DNA of 64,000 nucleotides from Roseomonas gilardii (lineage in GTDB: Bacteria; Pseudomonadota; Alphaproteobacteria; Acetobacterales; Acetobacteraceae): positions 3,293,501 to 3,357,500 of the forward strand of contig NZ_CP015583.1 of the NCBI RefSeq assembly GCF_001941945.1, in the 5' to 3' direction. Every line of letters begins with the position of its first letter. Position 1 is the first letter of the stretch. The notes under the pieces were generated by a model, which was not told the DNA's origin, searched no databases, and saw only the letters and a program-made list of their open reading frames with translations. Made by a program: the position numbers and the translations under genes. Below are positions 36,701 through 44,704 of the stretch, one piece after another.

Positions 36701-37954
36701 GTGGATACCGAGAAGAACGGCGCGCCCGCGCCAGGCACATGGCAGGCTTCCCAGGCAGGACCGGATGCCCCCGCGCGGATGGCCGATGGCCAGGACACCA
36801 GAGCCGGAGGCGGGCGGAGCGCCCAGTCCCCTCCGGAGCGCGCTTCGGGACGCCGCTCCGCCCGGCGCCGCCGGCTGCGGCCCGCGCCGCTGCTGCTGGG
36901 GCTGACCGTGCTGCTGGCCGGGCTGGCCGCCGCCCATGCCATGCTCTGGCACTGGATGGGCGGGCGGCTGGAGGAAGGCTTCACCGCCTGGGCGCAGAGC
37001 CGCCGCGCGCAGGGCTGGCGGGTGGAGTACGGCACGCCGCAAAGGGGTGGATGGCCCTTCTCCGCCACGCTGCACCTGCCGGATTTCCGGTTGAGCGGCG
37101 GCAATGCCACGCTGCCGGGGGGGATCGACTGGCGCTCGCCGGCCCTGGACTTGCGGGTCGTGCTGCCACGGCTGGACGAGCTGCGCATCGAGCCCAAGGG
37201 GCCGCAGCGGCTGCGCCTGGGTACGCTGGAACTGCCCTTTGCGGCGGACCGGCTGACCGGGCTGCTGCCCTTGCAGGCGGATGTCCTGCCCCGCGGCGGC
37301 GAGTTCCGGGCCGAGCGCCTGCGGCTGGGCCTGCCCGGCACCGCCGCGGATGGCGGGCTGGAGATCCGCCGGCTGGATGTCACGCTGGACACGCGCAGCA
37401 GCGCCACGGAGGGCGAGAGCGCCATTGCCCTTTCGGTTCAGAGCCAAGGCATCACCCTGCCCACCCTGCCGCAGGGGCGAAGCTGGCCCCTGGGGCCGAG
37501 GATCGAATCGGCGGGGCTGACCGCTTCCATGACCGGCCCCCTGCCCGTCGGCCGCATCCCGACCCGGCGTGCCGAAATCTGGCGGGATGCTGGCGGCGTG
37601 CTGGAACTGCGCGACGTGACCCTGCGCTGGGGTCCCGCCGCGGCGGCCGCCGCGGCGACGCTGGCGCTGGACGAATCGCTGCAGCCGATGGGCGCCGGCA
37701 CGGTGCGCCTGGTGGGTGCGCAGGAGGCCCTGTTGATGCTGGGCGCCGGCGGCGTGATCGACGCACGCACGGCCGAGACCGCGTCCCGCATGGCGGCGCT
37801 CCTCGCCCGGCCGGGCGCCGAGGGCGAACCGCCTCAGATCGAGTTGCCGCTCACGCTCCAGGACCGCCGGCTTTCGCTGGCGCGGCTGCCTGTCCTGCGC
37901 CTGCCGGAACTGGTCTGGCCGGTGCCGCCGGACCACCGCGACAGCGAGGAGTAG
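36701..37954 (+). CDS. DUF2125 domain-containing membrane-anchored protein
   Basis: Up to 417 aa. After a basic, disordered N-terminus there is one transmembrane helix (LLLGLTVLLAGLAAAHAML) and a periplasmic DUF2125 region of repeated beta-strand character (GWPFSATLHLPDFRLSG, AADRLTGLLPLQADVLP). DUF2125 proteins are widespread in alphaproteobacteria and, like AsmA-type proteins, are suspected to act in the envelope; no activity is established. Start uncertain: GTG at 36701 or ATG at 36779, neither with a good ribosome-binding site. The N-terminus overlaps nothing, but an ATG at 36665 would overlap the chaC start head to head. Confidence 0.78.
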   Translation: MDTEKNGAPAPGTWQASQAGPDAPARMADGQDTRAGGGRSAQSPPERASGRRSARRRRLRPAPLLLGLTVLLAGLAAAHAMLWHWMGGRLEEGFTAWAQSRRAQGWRVEYGTPQRGGWPFSATLHLPDFRLSGGNATLPGGIDWRSPALDLRVVLPRLDELRIEPKGPQRLRLGTLELPFAADRLTGLLPLQADVLPRGGEFRAERLRLGLPGTAADGGLEIRRLDVTLDTRSSATEGESAIALSVQSQGITLPTLPQGRSWPLGPRIESAGLTASMTGPLPVGRIPTRRAEIWRDAGGVLELRDVTLRWGPAAAAAAATLALDESLQPMGAGTVRLVGAQEALLMLGAGGVIDARTAETASRMAALLARPGAEGEPPQIELPLTLQDRRLSLARLPVLRLPELVWPVPPDHRDSEE

Positions 37955-37967
37955 CACCGCCCGGCCG

Positions 37968-39380
37968 TCAGGCCGGCGCCGGAAGCTCTGCCTCCTGCCG
38001 GAAGCGGAAGGGGGTGGAGCCGGTGGTGCTGGGGTCCATGGCGAGGCGATGCGCGAGCGGCGGAAAGGCGCGGGAACGGCAGTCCGGCCGGTCGCAGAGG
38101 CGGCAGGAGAGGCCGATGCCGACACGGGCGCGGTCGAGGTCCAGCCCATCGGCGTAGAGCACCTCCCCGGCGCGGGAGATCTCGCAGCCCAGCGCCACCA
38201 CATGCACGGGCACCGGCTCGCCCCAGCGCGCCGCGCGGCCCTCCACGGTGCGGGCGATGCAGAGGAAGGCGGCACCATCGGGCAGTTCCACCGCCTGCAC
38301 CCGCAGCCGGCCCGGCGTGGCGAAAGCGTTGTGGACGATCCAGCGCGGGCAGGAGCCGCCGAAGCGGGCGAAGGGGAAACCGGCGGCGGAGAAGCGCTTG
38401 CCGACATTCCCGGCCGGATCGACGCGCAGGAAGAAGAAGGGCAGGCCACGCGCCTCCTCCCGCTGCAGGGTCGTCAGGCGCTGGGCAGCCTGCTCGAAGC
38501 TGACACCGAAGCGGGTGGCGAGGCGGTCGAGGTCATGGCGCAATTCGGCGGCGGCGGCGCGATAGGGCTCGTAGGGCATCAGCAGCGCCGCGGCGGCGTA
38601 GTTCAGCAGGCCGATGCGGATCAGGTTCGCGGCTTCCGGCGTCGAGGGCGGCTGTGGCGCGAGGCAGGCCTCCACCGCCTCCCGCGCTTCCAGCAGCATG
38701 AGCTGGAAGGCGAGGTGGAAGGCCCGGCTCTCGCGCGTCAGATCCTCCGACAGGTCGAGCCTGCGGGTGGCGGGGTCGTAGTGGCGCAGGTTCCCCTCGG
38801 TGGGGCCGACGAAGATCGAGACGCCGTGGCGGGTCCGCAGCCGCTCGCCGATCGCATGGCCCGAATCGGTGCCGCCATCGGCCAGCTCCCGGCCGATCGC
38901 CTCGGCGGCTTCCTCCAGTGGGGGGAAGTGGTTGGCGCGGTCCTGGAAGAAGTCCCGCGCCTCCTCGGTCGGCAGGATCAGCCGGCGTCCCGAAGGCAGG
39001 GCGATGCCGCCGGCATCCTCTCGCGCCACGCGCAAGGCGCGGTAGAGCGCGAGCATGGCGCGGGCCGCCGTGGGCGAGCCCTGGACCAGTGTGGCGAACT
39101 CGGCCTCCGGCACGGCCTCCAGCCCCAGCAGCGGATCGCGCAGGACCTCCCGCAGCCCCGTTTCCACCTGCTTCTCGCGCTGGCCGGACAGGGCGGCGAG
39201 ATCGACGCCGAAGGCATCGGCCAGCTTGAGCAGGAGCGAGGCGGTGACGGCACGCTGGTCGTGCTCGATCAGGTTCAGGTAGCTGGCGGAAATGCCCAGC
39301 CTCGTGGAGAGCGCCTGCTGCGTGACGCCGCGTTCCTGGCGCAGGCGGCGGATCGTGGGACCGATCAGGGTCCGGGACAT
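37968..39380 (-). CDS. XRE-family regulator of the short-chain fatty acyl type (ScfR/RamB-like)
   Basis: Transcription factor of 470 aa. Residues about 8-62 form an XRE helix-turn-helix (IRRLRQERGVTQQALSTRLGISA cut at residue 30). The middle is an ImmA/IrrE-like (DUF955) domain whose metal-binding HExxH is degenerate (RAFHLAFQLMLLEA). The C-terminal third is the DUF2083 domain with clustered Cys residues (LSCRLCDRPDC). Relatives control glyoxylate, methylcitrate or acetate metabolism and bind acyl-CoA. Neither those targets nor an isocitrate lyase is in this window. The upstream 50 bases contain repeated TTACAG/TTCACAG words and a perfect palindrome, suggesting autoregulation. Confidence 0.87.
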   Translation of the reverse strand: MSRTLIGPTIRRLRQERGVTQQALSTRLGISASYLNLIEHDQRAVTASLLLKLADAFGVDLAALSGQREKQVETGLREVLRDPLLGLEAVPEAEFATLVQGSPTAARAMLALYRALRVAREDAGGIALPSGRRLILPTEEARDFFQDRANHFPPLEEAAEAIGRELADGGTDSGHAIGERLRTRHGVSIFVGPTEGNLRHYDPATRRLDLSEDLTRESRAFHLAFQLMLLEAREAVEACLAPQPPSTPEAANLIRIGLLNYAAAALLMPYEPYRAAAAELRHDLDRLATRFGVSFEQAAQRLTTLQREEARGLPFFFLRVDPAGNVGKRFSAAGFPFARFGGSCPRWIVHNAFATPGRLRVQAVELPDGAAFLCIARTVEGRAARWGEPVPVHVVALGCEISRAGEVLYADGLDLDRARVGIGLSCRLCDRPDCRSRAFPPLAHRLAMDPSTTGSTPFRFRQEAELPAPA

Positions 39381-39383
39381 TTT

Positions 39384-39431
39384 TTTACAGACCTTACATA
39401 TTTACAGGCTTCACAGTGAAGTTCTTCACAG
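39384..39431 (-). promoter_or_regulatory. Candidate autoregulatory operator of the ScfR-type gene
   Basis: Immediately upstream of the start codon are TTTACAG (39384-39390), TTTACAG (39401-39407), the perfect palindrome CTTCACAGTGAAG (39409-39421) and TTCTTCACAG (39422-39431). This is AT-rich against a very GC-rich background and adjoins a gene whose relatives autoregulate. The binding protein is inferred. Confidence 0.55.
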
Positions 39432-39523
39432 CTTGCCCGTTGCACAGCAAGGAAAGCGTGGCTTGCGCCGGAGAGCAATGTCAATTCTTCACGAAGGCAC
39501 TCACATGAGGTGGAGGGCGGTGG

Positions 39524-41188
39524 TCAGACCTCGCTGCGGCGGAGCAGGTAGTCGAGGCCGCCGACGCGGTACCAGTGATAGCCATAGGCCTCCATCAGGA
39601 TGCGGTGGCGGCCGTGCTTGTCGGGGCGGCTGTGGTCACCAGACAGCAGGTTCACCAGAAGGCTGTCGTGCGAACCCTCGGCGCCCGGGTCGATCATGAT
39701 CTCCCGCGCCTCGGCGCTCAGGTTGTGGATCACCAGCACCGAGTTCCGCCGCCAGTCGTAGCGCAGCGCCAGAACCTCCGGCGTGCCGGTGGAGACAGGT
39801 TCGAAATCGCCCCAACTGATTTCCGGCACCTCCTTGCGCATGCGGATGATGCGCTCGGTCCAGTTCAGCAGGGATTCCGGGTCCCGCCGCTGGTCGGCGA
39901 CGTTGACGTGCTCGAAGCCATAGGCGCCGCCGGAAATGACGGGTTTCGCCGGATGGCTGCTCCTGGTGAAGCCGGCCTGCGGCTCGCTGGACCATTGCAT
40001 CGGCGTGCGGGCGCATTCGCGTTCCGGCAGGCTCAGGTCGTCGCCCATGCCGATCTCGTCGCCATAGCGCAGGACGGGCGTGCCCGGCAGGGTCATCATC
40101 AGGCTGTAGGCCAGCTCGATCCGGCGCCGGTCGCCCTGCAGCATGGGGGCGAGGCGCCGGCGGATGCCGCGCCCGTAGAGCTGCATCGAGGGGTCGGGGC
40201 CAAAGGCATCGAAGACGGTCTGGCGCTGCCGCTCCGTCAGCCGGCCGAGATCGAGCTCGTCATGGTTGCGCAGGAACAAACCCCATTGCCCCGTGGCAGG
40301 GCGGGGCTTGGTCTTCTCCATGGCCTTGACCAGCGGGCGGCTGTCGCCGCTGGCCAGGGCGTAGAACAGGGTCTGGTTGACCTGGAAGTTGAAGATCATG
40401 TGCATGCGGTCGCCGTCGTCGCCGAAATACTGGAGGTCGGCCTTCGGCAGCACATTGGCCTCGGCGAGGATGATGGCGTCGCCGCGCCGCCACTGCAGGA
40501 ATTCGCGGAAGCTGCGCAGCATGTCGTACTGCTCGACGGGCCTCGTGACGCCGGGGCCCTTCTTCGCGATGACGAAGGGCACGGCATCCATCCGGAATCC
40601 GGACACGCCGAGTTGCAGCCAGAAGCCCATGATCTTGAGGATTTCCGCCTGCACATGCGGGTTGGCGGTGTTGAGATCGGGCTGGAATTCGTAGAAGCGG
40701 TGGAAGTACCAGGCTTTCGCGACGGGATCGCGGCTCCAGGTGCTGTCCTGCACGCCGGGGAAGACGACGCCCTGATCCGCATGGGCGGGCTTCCGGTCGG
40801 CCCAGACATACCAGTCGCGATAGGGCGAAGCCGGGTCCTTGCGGGCGGACTGGAACCAGGGATGCTCGTCCGAGGTGTGGTTGACCACGAGGTCGATGAT
40901 CACGCGCATGCCACGCTGGCGGCAGGCATGGGTGAATTCCACGAAGTCGCCCAGCGTGCCGTAGCGGGGATCGACGCCGTAATAGTCCCTGATGTCGTAG
41001 CCGTTGTCGCGGCCCGGCGAAGGCTGGAAGGGCATCAGCCAGACGGTGGTGATGCCCAGGCCCTGGAGGTAGTCGAGGCGCCGGGTCAGCCCCTCGAAAT
41101 CCCCGACGCCGTCACCATTGGCATCCATGTAGGTGCCGACCGACAGGCAGTAGATGACGGCGTTCTTGTACCAGAGGTCGTCGATCAA
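39524..41188 (-). CDS. Lone trehalose synthase-like GH13 enzyme (no kinase domain)
   Basis: A 554-aa alpha-amylase-family protein of the TreS subfamily, paralogous to the N-terminal half of the TreS-maltokinase fusion. WYKNAVIYCLSVGTYMDAN, GFRMDAVPFVI (nucleophile Asp), ILAEANVLPKADLQYFG and FLRNHDELDL keep the catalytic residues. It differs from the fusion in the first strand (CLSVGTYMDANGDG instead of QLHIKSFFDSN) and ends without a Pep2 domain. The start is TTG with GGGAG 7 nt upstream. It lies 69 bases downstream of the WD40 gene on the same strand, separated by a hairpin. It may be a free trehalose/maltose isomerase or have another alpha-glucoside substrate. Confidence 0.85.
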   Translation of the reverse strand: MIDDLWYKNAVIYCLSVGTYMDANGDGVGDFEGLTRRLDYLQGLGITTVWLMPFQPSPGRDNGYDIRDYYGVDPRYGTLGDFVEFTHACRQRGMRVIIDLVVNHTSDEHPWFQSARKDPASPYRDWYVWADRKPAHADQGVVFPGVQDSTWSRDPVAKAWYFHRFYEFQPDLNTANPHVQAEILKIMGFWLQLGVSGFRMDAVPFVIAKKGPGVTRPVEQYDMLRSFREFLQWRRGDAIILAEANVLPKADLQYFGDDGDRMHMIFNFQVNQTLFYALASGDSRPLVKAMEKTKPRPATGQWGLFLRNHDELDLGRLTERQRQTVFDAFGPDPSMQLYGRGIRRRLAPMLQGDRRRIELAYSLMMTLPGTPVLRYGDEIGMGDDLSLPERECARTPMQWSSEPQAGFTRSSHPAKPVISGGAYGFEHVNVADQRRDPESLLNWTERIIRMRKEVPEISWGDFEPVSTGTPEVLALRYDWRRNSVLVIHNLSAEAREIMIDPGAEGSHDSLLVNLLSGDHSRPDKHGRHRILMEAYGYHWYRVGGLDYLLRRSEV

Positions 41189-41206
41189 GCGAGGGCTCCC
41201 GGAACT

Positions 41207-41246
41207 GCTTCGCGGCGCTGGCGGAGGTGCCGCCAGCCGGCGAAGC
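41207..41246 (-). terminator. Strong imperfect hairpin between the WD40 gene and the lone TreS
   Basis: GCTTCGC and CTGGCGG on the left pair with CCGCCAG and GCGAAGC on the right around a short loop, with single-base bulges in the middle, giving about 16 pairs. It could attenuate read-through from the COG0523-WD40 pair into the TreS gene. Confidence 0.5.
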
Positions 41247-41257
41247 CCCTGGCTCCC

Positions 41258-42298
41258 TTACCGCCGCGCCAGGTCGATCAACGCCGCGAAGCCCGTTTCG
41301 CTGCCGAAGGCGAGATGCGTTCCGGTGCTGTTCCAGCTCAGCGCCGAGACGGGGCCCCGGCCGGGTGCCGCCAGCGGCACGATCTTGCTGGACGCGATCT
41401 CCGCCATCAGCACCAGCCCATCGGAGAAGCCGGCGGCGAAGACCTCCTGGCTCGGATGGCAGGCGACCGCGGTGCAGAGCACGCCGTCGCCGCCCGCGAT
41501 CTCCTCCGGCGCCTTGCCCATCGGGCCGCCGCCGAAGAAAGGCCAGCAGATCACCGCCTCGGAACCCGAGGTGCAGAGCCAGCGGCCCTTGGGGGTGAAG
41601 GACAGGAAGCGCGTCTTGGACGGGTAGCCGGACATGCGCATGTGCTGCCCGTCCGTCAGGCGCCAGCCGTGCAACGCGTTCTCCTGCATCGCGGTGACGA
41701 CATGGGAGCCGTCGGGCGAGAAGGCGATGGCGTGGTGGCTGCCCTTCCAGTCCAGCTTGCGCGGGTTGTCCTCCTTCGCCGCGACGAACCAGATCGAGGC
41801 GCCGTTGTAGTGGCTGGCCGCGATCCGCTTGCCCTTGGCATCGAGGGCGACGCCGCCGGCGGTGGAGGGGGTGGCGAGCGTCTTGAGCGTCTTTCCCTTG
41901 CCGTCGAGGACATGCACCGCCTTGCCCACCGCCGCGACGCGCACGCCGGAGGGATGGGTGGCGAGGTGTTCCACCCATTTCATCATGCCGAAACTGGCCA
42001 GTTCCGTGACCTCGCCCGCCGGGCTGGTGCGCAGCAGGCGGCCGTCGTCGCCGCCGGAGAGGTAGCCATCGGCGCAATCCGGCACCAGGGACTGCGCCGC
42101 GCCGTCATGCGCCTCGACCCGGCGCCATTCGCCGGACAGGTCGCGCAGGTCGGCCAGGTGCAGGGTGCCGTCGCCCAGGGCGAAGGCGGCGGAGCCTCCG
42201 TCATGGCCGAAGGCGGCGCCCACGACCCAGGCGCCGAGGTCGCGCGAGGTGCCCCGGCTTTCCAGCACGAAATCGACGTTGCCGAGCGTTTCCGACAT
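41258..42298 (-). CDS. WD40-repeat protein paired with a COG0523 GTPase
   Basis: A 346-aa beta-propeller with about six degenerate WD40 blades; recognisable units are AFGHDGGSAAFALGDGTLHLADL, cut here as VVGAAFGHDG, then HAIAFSPDGSHVVTAMQENA, FLSFTPKGRWLCTSGSEAV and SALSWNSTGTHLAFGSETG. No signal peptide is seen, so it is probably cytosolic. Its start codon shares one base with the stop of the COG0523 gene, and this pair is conserved in many alphaproteobacteria, where I infer a role in metal (zinc) homeostasis as a partner of the metallochaperone GTPase. No catalytic motif. Confidence 0.8.
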   Translation of the reverse strand: MSETLGNVDFVLESRGTSRDLGAWVVGAAFGHDGGSAAFALGDGTLHLADLRDLSGEWRRVEAHDGAAQSLVPDCADGYLSGGDDGRLLRTSPAGEVTELASFGMMKWVEHLATHPSGVRVAAVGKAVHVLDGKGKTLKTLATPSTAGGVALDAKGKRIAASHYNGASIWFVAAKEDNPRKLDWKGSHHAIAFSPDGSHVVTAMQENALHGWRLTDGQHMRMSGYPSKTRFLSFTPKGRWLCTSGSEAVICWPFFGGGPMGKAPEEIAGGDGVLCTAVACHPSQEVFAAGFSDGLVLMAEIASSKIVPLAAPGRGPVSALSWNSTGTHLAFGSETGFAALIDLARR

Positions 42299-43308
42299 CA
42301 GGCGGCGACCGTGGATTCGAAGCCGCGGCGCAGGCGAGGGCGGTTGATGTTGCGCCCGATGAAGACGATGCGGGACTTGCGCGGCCCCTCGGCATCGGCG
42401 GCGGCGAGCGGGATGTAGTCGCCGTCGGCGATCATGTGCACGGCCTGGAAGGCGAAGCGGCGGCCTTCCTGGCCCTTGTAGTAGAGGATGCCCTTGGTGC
42501 GGAGGAGGTCCTGCCCCTGGGTGGCCAGCACCTCGCTGATCCAGGCGTTGAACTTCGCCTCGTCGATCGGCTTGTCCACCTCGAAGGAGACGCTCAGCAC
42601 CTCGCTGTCATGGCTGTGCTCGTCCTCGCCGGAGAGGAATTCCGGCTCGCGCTCCAGGATGCGCTCCAGGTTGAAGGCGTCGCGGCCGATCACGCTTTCC
42701 ACCGGGATATCGGACTTTGTGGCGCGGCGGATCTCGACGGTGGGGTTGATGGCGCGGATGCGGCGCTCGACCTCGTCGGCCTGTTCCGGCGTCACAAGGT
42801 CCATCTTGTTCAGCACGATCAGGTCGGCGAAGGCCACCTGCTCCTCCGCCTCGGGGCTGTCGCCCAGGCGCTCCAGCAGGTGCTTGGCGTCCACCACCGT
42901 CACGATGGCATCCAGGCGGGTGGCCTTCTTCACGTCCTCGTCGACGAAGAAGGTCTGGGCCACCGGCGCCGGGTTGGCGAGGCCGGTGGTCTCCACGATG
43001 ATGCCGTCGAAGCGGTCGCGGCGCTTCATCAGGCCGCCCAGAATGCGGATCAGGTCGCCGCGCACGGTGCAGCAGATGCAGCCGTTGTTCATCTCGAAGA
43101 CCTCCTCGTCGGCATCGACGACAAGGTCGTTGTCCACCCCGAGCTCCCCGAACTCGTTGATCACGACCGCGAATTTCTGGCCGTGGTTCTCGGTGAGGAT
43201 GCGGTTCAGCAGGGTGGTCTTGCCGGCGCCGAGATAGCCGGTGAGCACGGTCACGGGAACGGGCTCGCGCTCCTGCGGCTTGGCATCCTGGGTGGTCGTG
43301 GCGGACAT
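42298..43308 (-). CDS. CobW/COG0523-family metallochaperone GTPase
   Basis: G3E-family P-loop GTPase of 336 aa. Walker [10 protein letters not shown] (24-32), the metal-binding CxCC motif as CICC (77-80) after FEMNNG, the [15 protein letters not shown] switch, NKMD for guanine specificity ([10 protein letters not shown]) and a C-terminal CobW_C domain are present. A His-rich patch (EDEHSHD, about residue 230) may bind metal. Such proteins deliver Zn, Co or other metals; the WD40 partner and absence of cobalamin or nitrile hydratase genes favour a zinc role. Upstream, GTTATAT at 43349 is only a partial match to a Zur site. Confidence 0.9.
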   Translation of the reverse strand: MSATTTQDAKPQEREPVPVTVLTGYLGAGKTTLLNRILTENHGQKFAVVINEFGELGVDNDLVVDADEEVFEMNNGCICCTVRGDLIRILGGLMKRRDRFDGIIVETTGLANPAPVAQTFFVDEDVKKATRLDAIVTVVDAKHLLERLGDSPEAEEQVAFADLIVLNKMDLVTPEQADEVERRIRAINPTVEIRRATKSDIPVESVIGRDAFNLERILEREPEFLSGEDEHSHDSEVLSVSFEVDKPIDEAKFNAWISEVLATQGQDLLRTKGILYYKGQEGRRFAFQAVHMIADGDYIPLAAADAEGPRKSRIVFIGRNINRPRLRRGFESTVAA

Positions 43309-43487
43309 GCGGAGGCCCTCCGGAAGTCGGGGAAACAGGGTTCAGGGCGTTATATGGTACGGTTTGCCCGCTTGGTCACGGGGCCGGGCCAGAAGGGGCC
43401 GCGCCCGGGGTGGGTGGCGGCCCTGCGCGCCGTTCGGGGCGCGCTTCTGCCTGGCACCGGGCCGGGGCATGCCGCCAGCCATGACAC

Positions 43488-43523
43488 TTTAGGGTTTTAG
43501 CGTTTTAGGATTTTAGCCCTTTA
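43488..43523. repeat. 8-bp tandem repeat, TTTAGNNT x 4.5
   Basis: Units TTTAGGGT, TTTAGCGT, TTTAGGAT, TTTAGCCC and a final TTTA follow each other exactly, an AT-rich island in GC-rich surroundings. It begins 180 bases upstream of the COG0523 gene. Function unknown. Confidence 0.8.
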
Positions 43524-43747
43524 TCTGTCCCGGCGGATGCAGGGCTTCGATCCTCGGGGCGAAGCCGACCCTTCCGGTCCGGGGCAGGTGGCGCCTTGGA
43601 GGGAATGGCGCGGGATGCGTCTTGATTATATTCCTATATCGCGCCGCCAGCGAGGAAGCAAGGCGTGTCAGGGGGCTGTGCTCCGATCCGTGCGGCGGGA
43701 CACATGGCCCGGGGGAAGGCTCCGCCTTGCCCCCGTACCCCCATCCG

Positions 43748-43768
43748 CCAGGACCCTGAGGGTCCTGG
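43748..43768. repeat. Perfect 21-bp palindrome
   Basis: CCAGGACCCT-G-AGGGTCCTGG: 10-bp arms around one base. Together with the imperfect hairpin at 43711-43734 it resembles the repetitive hairpin sequences scattered between genes in Acetobacteraceae; a related GGGGGCAAGGCTCCGCC occurs at about 2554. Confidence 0.6.
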
Positions 43769-43985
43769 ACCTCCCCTTCGCTGGCACCTGCCGCGGCTGG
43801 ATCACGCCGGAGAGCGATGCTCCCCGGCGATGGCCGGTGCCACGCGCGCGGACAGGTGTGCTTGATTCTTCGGGCGCCTGCTGTTTCCGCCAGCCCTGCG
43901 GGATGGGACCGGCGGACCGAGGGTGACCGTGGGTGCCAACTCCCGGGGTCCAGGGCGCGAAGCGTCCTGGCGGTGAGGGGGTTCC

Positions 43986-44009
43986 GGGGAAGAGGCGGCG
44001 CCTCTCCCC
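43986..44009 (-). terminator. Candidate terminator of the hmgA-fahA-maiA operon
   Basis: GGGG-AGAGGC-GGC-GCCTCT-CCCC with a one-base bulge, 44 bases after the maiA stop on the minus strand. No U-run. Confidence 0.5.
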
Positions 44010-44052
44010 TGGGGGTGGCCAGGGGAGACGTCCGTGCCTGCCAGGGCTCGTC

Positions 44053-44685
44053 CTATTCCGCGTCCGGCTGACGCGCCGGGGCGGCCTCGGCGAAGGCCGG
44101 GAGGGCGTTGCAGGCCGCCTCCGCCGCCAGGAGGCGCGGAAGGGCGGCGAGGTCGCAGCCGAAGCGGCGGGCATTGCCGAGTTGCGGCACCAGCGCGATG
44201 TCGGCCAGGGTCGGCGCCGTGCCGAAGCAGAAGGGACCCGGCTGGTCGTGGATCAGCGCCTCGCAGGCGGCGAGGCCATCGCCGATCGCCCAGCGGGCCC
44301 AGGCCGTGACCTCCTCCTCGGGCAGTCCCAGGCCGCGCAGCCGGGCCAGGACCTTGAGGTTCTGCACCGGATGGATGTCGCAGGCGATGGCCTGGGCGAA
44401 GGCGCGGACCCGGGCGCGGTCGTCGCGCCCCGAGGGCAGCAGGGGCGGCTCGGGCCAGCCTTCCTCCAGCCATTCGCAGATGGCCAGGGACTGGGTGAGG
44501 ACCGCGCCCTCGTCCGTCTCCAGGGCGGGCACCAGGCCCTGCGGATTCAGGCGGAGATAGTCCGGCGCCCGCTGCCCGCCATGGCGCAGGTGGTGGAAGG
44601 CCTGGCCGGGGCGGAGGCCCTTCAGGTTCAGGGCGATCCGCACGCGCCAGGCGGCGGAGGAGCGGAAATAGCCGTGCAGGCGCAT
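44053..44685 (-). CDS. maiA: Maleylacetoacetate isomerase
   Basis: Glutathione-dependent zeta-class GST of 210 aa converting maleylacetoacetate to fumarylacetoacetate in tyrosine/homogentisate breakdown. The N-terminal thioredoxin-like domain has the zeta motif YFRSSAAWRVRIALNLKG (SSxxxRVRIAL) and NPQGLVPALE; the C-terminal helical domain shows CDIHPVQNLKVL. The ATG at 44685 is used; the frame runs further upstream into fahA. The gap to fahA is 19 bases, so it is the last gene of hmgA-fahA-maiA. Confidence 0.93.
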   Translation of the reverse strand: MRLHGYFRSSAAWRVRIALNLKGLRPGQAFHHLRHGGQRAPDYLRLNPQGLVPALETDEGAVLTQSLAICEWLEEGWPEPPLLPSGRDDRARVRAFAQAIACDIHPVQNLKVLARLRGLGLPEEEVTAWARWAIGDGLAACEALIHDQPGPFCFGTAPTLADIALVPQLGNARRFGCDLAALPRLLAAEAACNALPAFAEAAPARQPDAE

Positions 44686-44704
44686 CGTTTCGCCTTTCGC
44701 CGCG

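Larger units (their letters stand above)
43309..44052. other. 744-base non-coding region with repeats and hairpins
   Basis: Between the COG0523 start and the maiA stop I find no credible gene. It holds the promoter region of the COG0523 gene, an 8-bp tandem repeat (43488), an AT-rich TATATTCCTAT (43627), a hairpin around GGCTCCGCC (43711-43734), a 21-bp palindrome (43748) and the presumed terminator of the hmgA operon (43986). Open frames crossing it have the composition of GC-rich non-coding DNA. Confidence 0.6.

Noticed and set aside
35782-38157. A 791-codon frame running across the DnaA-box region, chaC and DUF2125
   Set aside because: It crosses a non-coding AT-rich region and is antisense or out of frame to two supported genes; composition is not protein-like.
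43349-43361. Possible Zur box upstream of the COG0523 gene
   Set aside because: Only the left half GTTATAT fits; the right half GGTACG does not match a Zur half-site.
43488-43523. Tandem repeat considered as a CRISPR array
   Set aside because: Units are 8 bp with no spacers and no cas genes nearby.
43537-43926. A 129-codon open frame in the gene-free region
   Set aside because: No ribosome-binding site or domain, and it is crossed by hairpins; it reads like translated GC-rich intergenic DNA.
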